A stretch of DNA of 55,253 nt from Streptomyces sp. ISL-94 (GCF_018614075.1 NZ_JAGGOZ010000004.1:1-55253), one strand, 5' to 3'; shown: positions 8,824 to 17,467, counted from the stretch's first letter. A program made the numbers and translations. Notes: generated by a model from the letters alone, not told the origin.

Positions 8824-8915
8824 CGGCGGGGCCGGAGGATCCGGCCGTCGGCCGCGCCCGGCGTGTGCGTTCACGGGGCGGGCGTCCGCTCGGTGCCGTG
8901 AACGGCAAGGTCACA

Positions 8916-9737
8916 TCACCAGGCGGCCGGGGTGCTCTCGAAGACGGGGGCGACCATGTCGAGGATCGTTTCGACCGCCTGCCGGCTGAGCTCGTCGTCC
9001 AAGGGGGCGTTGAACTCGGCCAGTTCGACGCCGCGGAGCTGCGCCGGCGGAATCGCGTCGAAGATCGCCCGGATCTGCTCGGGGAACAGGCCGTCCGGCA
9101 CCGTGTAGTCGGCCGGCACATGACCCGGTTCGAGCACGTCCCAGTCGATGTGCACCCACACCGGGGAGTCGCCGATGGCGGCCAGGATGTTCTCGGCCGT
9201 CGTCTCCGACGGGGGGATGACCCGGACGCCGTGCTTCGCGATCAGCTCGCCCTCGGCCTCGTCGATGTCGCGCGATCCGACCAGAATCGCCTGTCCGGGG
9301 CGGAGGCCGGCGCCGTGGCCGCTGTCCCAGAGCCCGCATGCGCCGGCGAGGACCATCCCGCCCAGATACCCGGTGCCGGTCGTCTCCGGCGTGTTGAAGT
9401 CGCCGTGGCCGTCGATGTAGAGCACCACGGCATCCGGGTGCTCCCGGGCCACGACCGGCAGAGTGCCGAGGCTCGCCGAACAGGTGTTGGAGATCAAGAC
9501 CGTCCGGTTGCCGTTCCCGATGCTCTCGGTGACGGCCCGGCGCAGCCCGGAAAGCGTCTCCCCGGCCTGCGGAAGGCTGACGGTCCAGTCGTCGTCGGCG
9601 GGCGGCGCGGGCTCTCCGATGAAGCGGCCGGTGAGTCCGTAGCGGCTCTCCAGGGCCCGCGCGATGCGGGCGGCGCCCTCGATCATCCGGGGTTCCCGGT
9701 CGGCCACTCGTCCCTGGGACACGATGAGCTCGATCAT
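8916..9737 (-). CDS. dcsB: DcsB-like N-omega-hydroxy-L-arginine hydrolase (arginase superfamily)
   Basis: A 273-residue ureohydrolase. Metal ligands are visible: Cys86 in SNTCSAS where arginases have His, D109-x-H111-x-D113 (YIDGHGDFN) and D198-x-D200 (HIDWDVLEPG). A cysteine at position 86 is the distinguishing feature I remember for DcsB, which cleaves N-omega-hydroxy-L-arginine to ornithine and hydroxyurea. The matching residue number is strong support over agmatinase or arginase. It starts 3 bp after the dcsA stop, so the two are almost certainly co-transcribed. Sequence is intact with no missing ligand. Confidence 0.88.
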   Translation of the reverse strand: MIELIVSQGRVADREPRMIEGAARIARALESRYGLTGRFIGEPAPPADDDWTVSLPQAGETLSGLRRAVTESIGNGNRTVLISNTCSASLGTLPVVAREHPDAVVLYIDGHGDFNTPETTGTGYLGGMVLAGACGLWDSGHGAGLRPGQAILVGSRDIDEAEGELIAKHGVRVIPPSETTAENILAAIGDSPVWVHIDWDVLEPGHVPADYTVPDGLFPEQIRAIFDAIPPAQLRGVELAEFNAPLDDELSRQAVETILDMVAPVFESTPAAW

Positions 9738-9740
9738 TGG

Positions 9741-10523
9741 TCAGGATTTCCTGTTCGTTTCAATGGCTGTCTGGGGCTGGAAAGGGCAGAGACCGTTTCG
9801 CTCGGTGTTCTCGTCGATAAGCCCGTACTGGAACCATTCGAGTGCTCCGCCTCCGTAGGAGCCCAGCTGCGGTGAGTGCTGCATTCCGTCATAACGGCGT
9901 ATTCGCTTGCGGATGTTCGCGCGGACCTTCCGGCCGCTCGGCGTATCGCCGGCGAACACGTCGAACCGTTCCCGCGGATTGATGACAAGGGTGAAATACT
10001 TGCCGAGATTCCTGCTGCGGCGGTTCCGGTGCGCGGGATTGCTCATGTTGCAGAACAACGGCATTCCGTTGAAGCACATGGACCAGGTCTCGGAATCCGG
10101 GTCCTGCCCGACGTCGTCCGGCCAGGGTGCGGGATCGAGACGATGCAGTTCCTGCAGCACCTGCCAGCCGAAGGAGTGGTATTCACCGACGGTGCGCGCG
10201 GTCACGGCTTCCGCCGAGAACATCACGACCAGCGGGTAAGCGGTGTCCAGCTGGCCGTCCCATGTCCTGGACAAGTCGACGTATTCGGTGAGGGCTTCAG
10301 CCAGGTGCCGCATGCCGGCGCTTCCGGCGCTCTCCACGAAGACGAACTTCAGGAGCTGCTTCCGGTACGCGTTCCGGGAGAAGACGCACGGGAAGTCCGG
10401 ATCGGCGAGACGTGATGCGATCTCTTCGAAGACGGCTCGGTGCCATCCCACTCCTCCTTCGAGGACGTGCGCCTGGGAGATCAGCGTCGTGGTCTGCTGC
10501 GACCTTTCCACCTGAGCATCCAT
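9741..10523 (-). CDS. dcsA: DcsA-like heme-dependent L-arginine N-hydroxylase (YqcI/YcgG family)
   Basis: A 260-residue YqcI/YcgG-type protein from ATG 10523 (AGGGA about 9 nt upstream). Recognisable landmarks are FPCVFSRNA near residue 40, LYP-type TAYPLVVMF, NGMPLFCNMSNPAHR, TLVINPRERFDV and RKRIRRYDG. DcsA of the D-cycloserine pathway is a heme protein of this family that hydroxylates L-arginine to N-omega-hydroxy-L-arginine, the DcsB substrate. The direct linkage to dcsB supports the same role. It is first in the minus-strand operon, and the 283-bp region upstream is shared with the divergent prenyltransferase gene. Other members of the family have different N-oxygenation or unknown roles. 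Confidence 0.78.
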   Translation of the reverse strand: MDAQVERSQQTTTLISQAHVLEGGVGWHRAVFEEIASRLADPDFPCVFSRNAYRKQLLKFVFVESAGSAGMRHLAEALTEYVDLSRTWDGQLDTAYPLVVMFSAEAVTARTVGEYHSFGWQVLQELHRLDPAPWPDDVGQDPDSETWSMCFNGMPLFCNMSNPAHRNRRSRNLGKYFTLVINPRERFDVFAGDTPSGRKVRANIRKRIRRYDGMQHSPQLGSYGGGALEWFQYGLIDENTERNGLCPFQPQTAIETNRKS

Positions 10524-10806
10524 TTCTACGGGTCCCTGCCGTTTCGAATGAGGGGGGTGAGAGGTAGGTGCTTCTCTCCCGGTCCGGTCCGCGTGCTGCG
10601 GAAATTTTCGGAATCGGAGGCTCCGGAACCGGCGCCATTCGTACCCCCGCCGTGGCGTCCGGATTCGTTTCACCGGGCCGCGGCCTCACCCATCCTGAAC
10701 CATAAATTCCGGTCGCCACAACGCATTGCCACCAAGGGCTCAGCCGGGTGTACACCTTGTACGGGTTGTATGGCGGTGAACCCGAGGCCATTCCTAGGCT
10801 CCGACC
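10524..10806. promoter_or_regulatory. divergent intergenic region dcsA / prenyltransferase
   Basis: This 283-bp gap has no supported gene. It is less GC-rich than its surroundings around 10595-10770. It holds a perfect 10-bp palindrome GGTGTACACC (10747-10756), then TTGTACGGGTTGTA. A -10-like TAGGCT at 10795-10800 ends 6 bp before GTG 10807, suggesting a leaderless transcript to the right. The dcs promoter should lie here too, but I see no convincing hexamers for it. Confidence 0.5.
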
Positions 10807-11747
10807 GTGATCAATTCCGCTGGCTACCTGAGCGCCCCCGATTCGGCTCGCGCGCTGGATCTCCGATGGCGTACCGCCGTAACTGCGGCGCGCCTGTGCT
10901 GGGCAGAGGCGCGCCCGTCGGTACAGCTGGTGTTCCTGTTGCGCTTCGCGGTGGGGGCGGTGTCCGCCGGCCAGCTGCCGCAGGCTTCGGGGCGGACCAT
11001 GGTCGGCCTGGCGTCCTGGTGGTGCGCCGTGGCCTGTGCGTACCTGCTCAACGGCGTGACGGACGTCCGCGAGGACCGGGCGAACGGCTCCCGGCGTCCG
11101 ATCGCCCGGGGCGACCCCCGGTCCGCACCGCCACGGCCGTCACGGTCCTGCTGGCTGTCGCCGCGCTGGTGCTCGGAGGGCTGGCAGGGAACGGGGTCCT
11201 CGGGTGGGTGGCGGGCTTTCTGCTGCTCGGCTGGGCGTACTCGTGCGCTCCGGTGCGGGCGAAGGATTCGAGCGTGGCCTGCGCGGTGGTGGTGTTCGGC
11301 CTGGGCGCGACCTCGTACGCGGCCGGGGTCGCGGCAGCCGGGTCCGGGTGGAGCGCGACGGGCGCGGTGTTCGGCTGCGTGATGGCGGCCTGGATGGCTC
11401 TGGTCGGCTCCCTGGTCAAGGACCTGGGGGACGCCGGCGGGGACGCGGCCGGGGGGCGGCGTACCGTCGCGGTCGTCCGCGGGGTGGCGGCTGCGCGGGC
11501 CCTGGCCATGGCGGGTGCCGTGCTGGTCGGGGCGGCCGGGACGGTGGCGGCTGCCCTGTGGGCCCCGCTCGCTCTCGTGGGGGCAGTGCCGGTGGCGGCC
11601 GGGGCGGTGTGGGTTGTCGCCCGGGTGATGCGCGACGCGCGGCGGGAGAGGGCCGACCGGCAGCAACGCCGCGGGGCCTACCGGGCGTTCATGGTCACGC
11701 AGTACAGCGCCAACCTGCTCATGCTGGCCGCGCTCGCCGCCGGGTGA
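10807..11747 (+). pseudogene. UbiA-family prenyltransferase, frameshifted
   Basis: The first ~103 codons from GTG 10807 encode the N-terminal half of a UbiA-type integral membrane prenyltransferase. They end in the first Asp-rich motif NGVTDVREDRANG followed by RRPIARGD. After the C5 run at 11115-11119 the family sequence continues only in another frame (PVRTATAVTVLL onward). That frame includes the second motif KDLGDAGGD and further hydrophobic segments to the TGA at 11745-11747. One added base near 11115-11119 would give an intact protein of about 313 residues. Such enzymes transfer prenyl groups to aromatic or other acceptors. Substrate is unknown, and a sequencing error is a serious alternative to a true pseudogene. 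Confidence 0.75.
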
Positions 11748-11774
11748 GCCGCGACGGGGCGAATCGTGGCAATG

Positions 11775-12491
11775 TCAACCCTGCCCGGGGAAGGCCTTGT
11801 TGAGTGCCTGCACCCGGGAGCTGGCCCCGAGCTTGCGGTACGCGTTGTGCAGATGGCGCTTGACGGTCGCCTCGCTGATCTCGAACCGGCGGCCTATCAG
11901 ACGGTTCGTCAGCCCCGAACGCACGGCCTCCAGGATCTGCCGCTCCCGCAGCGTCAGCAGGTCGAGGGCCTGCGCGTCCGCAGCATCCGCGGCGTTGGCG
12001 CCACCCGCAGGCGCCCCGGGATCCCCTTCCTGCACCTTGGGGGTGGGTGGCCGCTGCGCCTCCTCGTACCCCCGGATCCCCTGGTACAGGCGGCTCCCGG
12101 CAGCAGCCCGGAAGGCGGTGCTCACCGTCTGCGCCGCCGCGTGCCGCTCATCGGCCGGCACCCGCTCGACGGCTTCGGCGACCGCGGCCTGCATGGCCTG
12201 CCAGAGGACCTCCGCCGCCCGCACGGACTCGGACACCGGGACCTGCTGGACGACGCGGTGGGCCCCGAGCAGCCGCGAGTACTCCCCGGCCCCCGGGAGT
12301 TCCGAGTGCCGGCCGGCCTCCAGTGCCTGCGCGCACTCGGCCACGATGTTCTGCGCCTGATGGCGGCACTGCCGCCAGATGTCCTCGCGGGACACCAGCA
12401 AACTGCCGAGTCGTCCCAGCGACGACCGGTAGGCCTCGATGATCTCAGGTGTGGCAGCACGGAGCTGCTGAGCAGCCGCCTGATGACCCAT
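11775..12491 (-). CDS. LuxR-family transcriptional regulator
   Basis: A 238-residue regulator from ATG 12491, chosen because GGAGGGGAGA precedes it by about 6-10 nt. The N-terminal ~160 residues are alpha-helical and unassigned. The C-terminus is a clear GerE/LuxR HTH: LTLRERQILEAVRSGLTNRLIG followed by EISEATVKRHLHNAYRKLGA. No receiver or AAA+ domain is seen. It is convergent with the prenyltransferase gene (28-bp gap) and lies beside the dcs-like cluster, so it could control either. That link is inference only. Confidence 0.85.
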   Translation of the reverse strand: MGHQAAAQQLRAATPEIIEAYRSSLGRLGSLLVSREDIWRQCRHQAQNIVAECAQALEAGRHSELPGAGEYSRLLGAHRVVQQVPVSESVRAAEVLWQAMQAAVAEAVERVPADERHAAAQTVSTAFRAAAGSRLYQGIRGYEEAQRPPTPKVQEGDPGAPAGGANAADAADAQALDLLTLRERQILEAVRSGLTNRLIGRRFEISEATVKRHLHNAYRKLGASSRVQALNKAFPGQG

Positions 12492-12754
12492 GGGTGTCTC
12501 CCCTCCGGCCACGAAGGGTCGCAGCCGCCGGTCCCGGGCGACACTCTCCGTGTCATTGCGTGGGCAAGCTAGCATCCGATCGGTACCCCCGAAAGGGAAG
12601 ATCCAATTGGTGGGATTGGCGGTCGCGCCGCGTAGTTGTCGCTGGCTGCAGCCATCACTCCGCTTGGCCCGGTCGCCCGGGGTGAGGGGGAGACCACCCC
12701 GTCCGTCCGCGGCTGGGGCAGCCGTTGCCCGCCGGCGTGGCCGTGCCCCACCCT

Positions 12755-13441
12755 TCACGCGGCTCGGTAGGCGCGTAGGAAGGTCGCGACGCCGCTCGTG
12801 ATCAAGTGGTCGGTCCGCTCCTGCGGCAGGGGCCGGACGCCGTAGTAGGAGAGCTGCGTGATCGAGTGCGAGGTCAGCGCCGTGAAGTGGGCGCCGGCCA
12901 GGGCAGGGTCGCCGTGGGTGTCGATCAGGCCGGCCGCGGCGAGGCCCGTCATGGTGTCGGCGAACGCGCGGCCGACCGGCTCCGGGCCGGCGCTCTTCCA
13001 GGCCTCCAGTACCTCCGCCGGTACGTGGTCGACCTCCGCCTGGATGTGGCGGACGAGCGCGAAGTGGTCCCGGTAGTCGGCCATGAGGGCGACGAACGCG
13101 CGGGCCAAGGCGACGAGGTCGCGTTCCAGGTCGTCCGGGTGGGGCGGGCGATCGGGGGGCAGGAGGGCCTGGATCCGGGAGATCTGGGCGTCCTTCACCT
13201 CGTTCGAGGTCCATGTGACGACGGTGCGGAAGAGCTCTGCCTTGCCGCCCGGGAAGTGGTTGTAGAGCGTGCGCGTCGAGATGCCGGCCGCGGCGGCGAG
13301 CGCGTCGACCGAGGCGCGCGTGTAGCCCTCGCGGCCGAAGATCCCGCAGGCGGCGCGGATCATGGCGATCTGCTTCTCCAGCTTGCGGGGCGGGACCTCG
13401 CGCTGCGCCGCGTCCATCCAGGCCTCGTTGCTGCTGCCCAC
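12755..13441 (-). CDS. TetR-family transcriptional repressor
   Basis: A 228-residue TetR/AcrR regulator. The N-terminal HTH reads AACGIFGREGYTRASVDALAAAAGISTRTLYNHFPGGKAELF (about 29-71), and the C-terminal ligand domain is divergent. It is transcribed away from the FMN reductase/MFS pair. The 111-bp gap holds two copies of ACAACGNNCGTTGT, the probable binding sites, so it most likely represses both its own gene and the exporter operon until a small molecule binds. The inducer is unknown. Confidence 0.92.
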   Translation of the reverse strand: MGSSNEAWMDAAQREVPPRKLEKQIAMIRAACGIFGREGYTRASVDALAAAAGISTRTLYNHFPGGKAELFRTVVTWTSNEVKDAQISRIQALLPPDRPPHPDDLERDLVALARAFVALMADYRDHFALVRHIQAEVDHVPAEVLEAWKSAGPEPVGRAFADTMTGLAAAGLIDTHGDPALAGAHFTALTSHSITQLSYYGVRPLPQERTDHLITSGVATFLRAYRAA

Positions 13442-13460
13442 TCTCGGCTCCTCAAGAAGT

Positions 13461-13495
13461 ACAACGACCGTTGTGTTTTTTACAACGTGCGTTGT
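13461..13495. promoter_or_regulatory. tandem TetR operators, ACAACGNNCGTTGT x2
   Basis: Two 14-bp perfect palindromes with identical 6-bp arms and different 2-bp centres: 13461-13474 (centre AC) and 13482-13495 (centre TG). They are spaced 21 bp centre to centre, two helical turns. TTGTGT (13471-13476) and TAGTTT (13495-13500), 18 bp apart, form a plausible rightward promoter overlapping both sites, so binding would block it. Confidence 0.85.
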
Positions 13496-13552
13496 AGTTT
13501 ACCGGAGGGGAGGCCGCATCGGGTGGCCGACCCGCTCGATGAGGGGATCGCC

Positions 13553-14191
13553 ATGTCTGCCGCCGCCACCGAAGCCGAATCCGTGTTCACCGCTGCTCGC
13601 GAGGATGTGCCGCTGCGCGTCGCCGTCGTCATCGGCAGCGTCCGCGAGGGGCGTGCGGGCCGTGCCGTCACCGAGTGGTTCCTCGGTATCGCCGAGCGGC
13701 ACGGCGGGCTGGAGCTGGACGTCATCGACCTCGCGGACGTTGCGCTGCCGCTGGTCATGCCGGGGTGGGGCGGTACGCCGAGCCCGGAGGCCGCCGCCGC
13801 GCTGGCCGACGTCACGCCGCGGCTGGCCGCGGCCGACGCCTACGTGGTCGTCACGCCCGAGTACAACCACAGCTTCCCGGCCGCCCTGAAGAACCTCATC
13901 GACTGGCACCACGTGCAGTGGCGTGCCAAGCCCGCAGGCTTCGTCTCGTACGGCGGGCTCAGCGGGGGTCTGCGCGCGGTCGAGCAGCTGCGGCTGGTCT
14001 TCGCCGAGCTGCACGCCGTGACGATGCGCGACGCCGTCAGCCTGCACGGTCCGTGGTCGGGGCTCGGGGAGGACGGCGTGCCGCGCGATACGGCCGTGTC
14101 CGAGAGCGCGGCCAAGGGGATGCTCGGCCAGCTGGTCTGGTGGGGGCGGGCGCTGCGGGCGGCCCGCGCGACCCAGCCGTACGAGGGCTGA
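13553..14191 (+). CDS. NADPH-dependent FMN reductase family protein
   Basis: A 212-residue flavodoxin-like reductase from ATG 13553 (GAGGGG about 6 nt upstream). The Rossmann-like start VAVVIGSVREGRAG binds the FMN phosphate. TPEYNHSFPAALKNLIDW is the family signature, and SYGGLSGG follows. These enzymes reduce FMN, quinones or azo compounds with NAD(P)H in the cytoplasm. It is the first gene of an operon with the DHA2 exporter (16-bp gap) under the divergent TetR regulator, suggesting a role in detoxifying a quinone- or nitro-type compound before or along with export. Confidence 0.88.
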   Translation: MSAAATEAESVFTAAREDVPLRVAVVIGSVREGRAGRAVTEWFLGIAERHGGLELDVIDLADVALPLVMPGWGGTPSPEAAAALADVTPRLAAADAYVVVTPEYNHSFPAALKNLIDWHHVQWRAKPAGFVSYGGLSGGLRAVEQLRLVFAELHAVTMRDAVSLHGPWSGLGEDGVPRDTAVSESAAKGMLGQLVWWGRALRAARATQPYEG

Positions 14192-14207
14192 GGGGAGGCG
14201 GGGGGAC

Positions 14208-15638
14208 ATGACAACGACCAAGAACGGCGGGGCCGCTGTCGGGACACCGGCACAGGAACCGTCCCGCGACGCGGCCGCGGTGTTCAACCGGACCGTCATC
14301 GTCGTGATCATCGGCTCCGTGATGTCGGTGCTCGACATGACGATCGTCAACGTCGCGCTGCGCACCCTCGCGGAGGGGTTCCACGCGCCGCTGGAGACGA
14401 TCCAGTGGGCCGCCACCGCCTACACGCTCGCGCTCGCCGCCGTCATTCCCACCGCCGCGTGGGCGATGGGGCGGATCGGCGCCAAGCGGACGTACCTGAC
14501 CGCCCTCGTCCTGTTCACCCTCGGCTCGGTGCTCGCCGCGGCGGCGTGGGACGCGGGCAGCCTGATCGCCTTCCGCGTGGTGCAGGGGCTGGGCGGCGGG
14601 CTGCTCATGCCGGTCGGCATGACGATGGTGATGCGCGCCGCGGACCGCGCGCGGCTCGGGCGGGCGATGGCGCTGAGCGGGCTGCCCGTCATCATCGGGC
14701 CGGTGATCGGGCCGGCGCTCGGGGGCTGGCTGGTCGACACCGTGTCCTGGCGCTGGATCTTCCTCGTCAACCTGCCCATGGGGGCGGTGGCGCTGGCGCT
14801 CGGCGCGAAGCTGCTGCGGCCCGATGCGCCGCGTACGGCAGTCGGTGGGGTGGCTCCGCGGCTGGACGTGCCGGGTCTGCTGATGCTCTCTCCGGGGCTG
14901 GCGCTGCTGCTGTTCGGGCTGGCGCGGGGCGGGGAGGACGGTGACTTCACCGCGGCCGGGGCGTTCGTGCCCGCGGTGGCCGGAGCTGTGCTCGTGGCCG
15001 GGTTCGTACGGCGGGCGCTGACGGCCCGTGAACCGCTGCTGGACCTGCGGATGCTGAGCGACCGTACCTTCGCCGCCGGGATCGGCACCCTCGCGCTGTT
15101 CTCCTGCGGCTACTTCGGGTCGATGCTGCTCGCGCCGATGTACTGGCAGCAGGTACACGGCATGGGCGCGCAGACGGCGGGACTGCTCGGCGCTCCGGTG
15201 GGGCTCGCGGCCGGCACGGCGATGCAGCTCGCGGCTCGGCGCGTCGACCGGGTGGCGCCGCGGCGCCTGGTCTCGGCCGGGATCGCGGTGGGGGCGCTGG
15301 GGATGGCGCTGTCGGCGTTCCACGCCGGGGTCCAGGACGTGGCGGCCTGGCGGGTCGTCGGCTCGGCGATGCTGATCGGGGTCGGTGCGGGGATGGTCCT
15401 GATGCCGACGATGACGACGGCGAGCCGAGGCCTGCCGAACGACCGCATGGCGGCGGCGAGCACGGCGCTGAGCATCAACGCACAGGTCTGGGCCTCGGTG
15501 GGGACGGCGCTCATCTCCGTACTCCTCGGCTCGGCCGGCGCGGACCCGGCGGGCTTCCGCCTCGCGTACGCGGCCGCGGCGGCCCTCCTCGCCCTGGCCC
15601 TGCTCCCCGCGACCCTCCTCCCGAGCCGCCGCCCCTGA
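14208..15638 (+). CDS. MFS transporter, DHA2 (EmrB/QacA-like) drug exporter
   Basis: A 476-residue membrane protein with about 14 hydrophobic segments. Motif MSVLDMTIVNVAL in the first helix and the proton-antiporter motif C region GLPVIIGPVIGPALGGW (about 163-179) with SWRWIFLVNLP place it in the DHA2 drug:H+ antiporters. RMGRIGAKR-like loop 2 (AMGRIGAKR) fits MFS motif A. GGGGAGG-type RBS sequence precedes ATG 14208. It probably exports the TetR ligand. Substrate cannot be predicted. Confidence 0.9.
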   Translation: MTTTKNGGAAVGTPAQEPSRDAAAVFNRTVIVVIIGSVMSVLDMTIVNVALRTLAEGFHAPLETIQWAATAYTLALAAVIPTAAWAMGRIGAKRTYLTALVLFTLGSVLAAAAWDAGSLIAFRVVQGLGGGLLMPVGMTMVMRAADRARLGRAMALSGLPVIIGPVIGPALGGWLVDTVSWRWIFLVNLPMGAVALALGAKLLRPDAPRTAVGGVAPRLDVPGLLMLSPGLALLLFGLARGGEDGDFTAAGAFVPAVAGAVLVAGFVRRALTAREPLLDLRMLSDRTFAAGIGTLALFSCGYFGSMLLAPMYWQQVHGMGAQTAGLLGAPVGLAAGTAMQLAARRVDRVAPRRLVSAGIAVGALGMALSAFHAGVQDVAAWRVVGSAMLIGVGAGMVLMPTMTTASRGLPNDRMAAASTALSINAQVWASVGTALISVLLGSAGADPAGFRLAYAAAAALLALALLPATLLPSRRP

Positions 15639-15869
15639 ATACCGCGGGCCCCGGTCGCTGGGGTGGGGGTGCGGGCTAGGTTGGAGGGGTGGGGGCTTGG
15701 CTCCCCTGTGCTTGCCGGGCGGCGCCCCGCGCACAAGGGGCCGCGGCGCGCAGGAATGCACATGTGGACTGCGGACTGTGGACCAGGGCGGTCGGGTTCG
15801 CGCAGGTCCAAGGTTTCCACATCTACTTCCACGACCTCGGCTGACCACGTCCCGTACAGCGGCCCGGCG
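15639..15869. other. intergenic region, no gene seen
   Basis: This 231-bp gap lies between convergent genes. It is G-rich at the left (GGGGTGGGGG type) and contains GCCGGGCGGCGCCCCGC-like self-complementary sequence near 15715-15735. I see no RNA gene or supported coding sequence. Confidence 0.4.
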
Positions 15870-17463
15870 TTACTCCCTCAGCCGGATCCAGTAGAGGAAG
15901 CCGGCGCTCAGCAGGAGCAGTGCGGCGGTCAGCGGCCACAGGCCGAGCAGCACCGGGCCACTCGCGACCAGTGCCGCGAATCCGTACAGCGCGACGGCCG
16001 AGCCCAGCAGGGCCTGGAGCGCGACCGGAGTCCTGGCCGCCCGCACGATGAGTAGCAGCAGGACGGCGCAGGCCGGGTACAGCCACGGGTAGGCCCGGCC
16101 GGGGCCCTGGAACAGCACGATGTCGCGGACCTCTTGGAATTCGGGCCAGGCCCTCTCCCGTACGGCCAGTTCGTGCGGGGACCGCCAGTGCACCGACAGC
16201 TCCGCCGCCTTCTGGAACGGGAGGGTCCAGTGCGTCAGGAGGAGGATCCGCTCGTGGCTGCCCGTCGGGTGCATCAGGGCCAGCGCGATCTTCGCGGCGG
16301 CAGCGGTCAGGTGGTGGATGTCGGTCAACAGGCCCGGTACGGCGTACGTCCGGCCCGTTCCGTAGTCCGTACGCGGCTGGTGGCCCAGCTCGCCCAGGGA
16401 TTCGCGGACCCCGCCGGTGGCGCAGGCCCAGCAGGGGGAGCCGGGGGTGGTGAACACGACCTCGCCGCCCGCCGCGCCCTCGTACAGCCCGACGAAGAGG
16501 GCCGGGCGGCCGACGAAGTACGCGAGGTGGTTGAGGCGCTGCTGGGCGTGGTTGTCGTCGGTCGCGGCGATCACCAACTGGGCGTCGGAGATCCGCTGGT
16601 GCCAGGTGTGGTTGTCCAGCGCGGCGACCTCGCGCTTGACGACGGTGACCTTCAGCCGCCGGTTCACCCGCTTCAGGCGGCGGGCGGTGGCCTTGGCCTT
16701 GTTCCGGCCGATGTCGCGGGTGTCGAACATCGAACGCCCCAGGTTGGCCGGCTCCACACGGTCGGGGTCGACCAGCGTGATCCTGCCGACGCCCGAGCGG
16801 ACGAGGACCTCGGCCAGGTAGCTGCCGACCGAGCCGACCCCCACGAGCAGGACGTGGCTGTCGGCGAGGGCGGGCGACAACAGTCCCCCGGTACGGGCGA
16901 ACAGTCCCGCGCGGGCCGCGCTGGTCCGGCCGATCCCCACCCGCATGGTGAGCCGGCGGATCCGCCCGGGGGGCCGTTCGGCGGGACGGGCCGCGGCGTC
17001 CGGGGAGATCGGCGAGGTCCCGGGACCGGGCGGCGGCTCGGGTACGGGCGCCGACGCGCGCGGGTCGGGCAGCGGGACAGGAGAGGCCGGAGACGCCGGA
17101 GACGCCGGAGAGCGACGGCGGAGGGGGCGGGTCGGGCCGGCCGGCCGGGAGTCCGTCCTGGCGTACCGGACCGGCGGCGAAGGGCTCTCCGGTCCCCCTC
17201 ACCGGCTCGGCGAAGGCCGCGCCCGGCGGCCCCGCTCCCGCCCCCGCACCCCCGCCCGCGTTCCGCAGCGCCTCCCGGAGCCGTTCCCGCTCCGGCACCC
17301 GGTGGTCCCAGGGCAACTCGGCGACCAGCAGCTCCGGATGGCGCCCGCCGGCCCCGGCCTCCTCCAGCAGCAGCGGCGCGGTCAGCGGGAAGTCGGGCGT
17401 GGCGAAGAGGTACCGCCGCGTCCCGGACCGGTTCCGCGGCAGCGGGACCCGTACGCCGGCCAC
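15870..17463 (-). CDS. E1/ThiF-like adenylyltransferase with C-terminal membrane segments (apparent frameshift)
   Basis: The secure part runs from about 17080 to 15870. It has the E1/ThiF core HVLLVGVGSVGSYLAEVLV (ATP loop), TLVDPDRVEPANLGR (Asp and Arg of the adenylation site), an ATDDN motif, Cys pair PCWAC, and three to four C-terminal hydrophobic segments, so it is probably membrane-anchored. The upstream stretch from GTG 17463 (LPRNRSGTRRYLFATPDFP, LLVAELPWDHRVPERE, then a Pro/Gly-rich linker) is in a different frame. Third-position GC switches frames near 17075-17095. ATG 16946 is a fallback start (358 residues) but lacks an RBS. E1 proteins activate a C-terminal carboxylate by adenylation; the partner is unknown. 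Confidence 0.7.
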
Positions 17464-17467
17464 CCCG

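Noticed and set aside
7753..8874. Longer start of dcsD at 8874
   Set aside because: It would add a Pro/Glu repeat peptide encoded by the 15-bp tandem repeats; ATG 8730 has a good RBS and matches the family N-terminus.
15640..15869. Possible small gene or RNA before the E1-like gene
   Set aside because: Short frames cross the gap on both strands but none has an RBS, motif or consistent codon bias, and no tRNA or known RNA fold is evident.
16673..17467. Continuation of the kinase frame downstream to 16673
   Set aside because: Codon third positions lose their GC bias and the translation becomes an Arg/Pro shadow of the E1-like gene; only the part upstream of about 17468 is supported.
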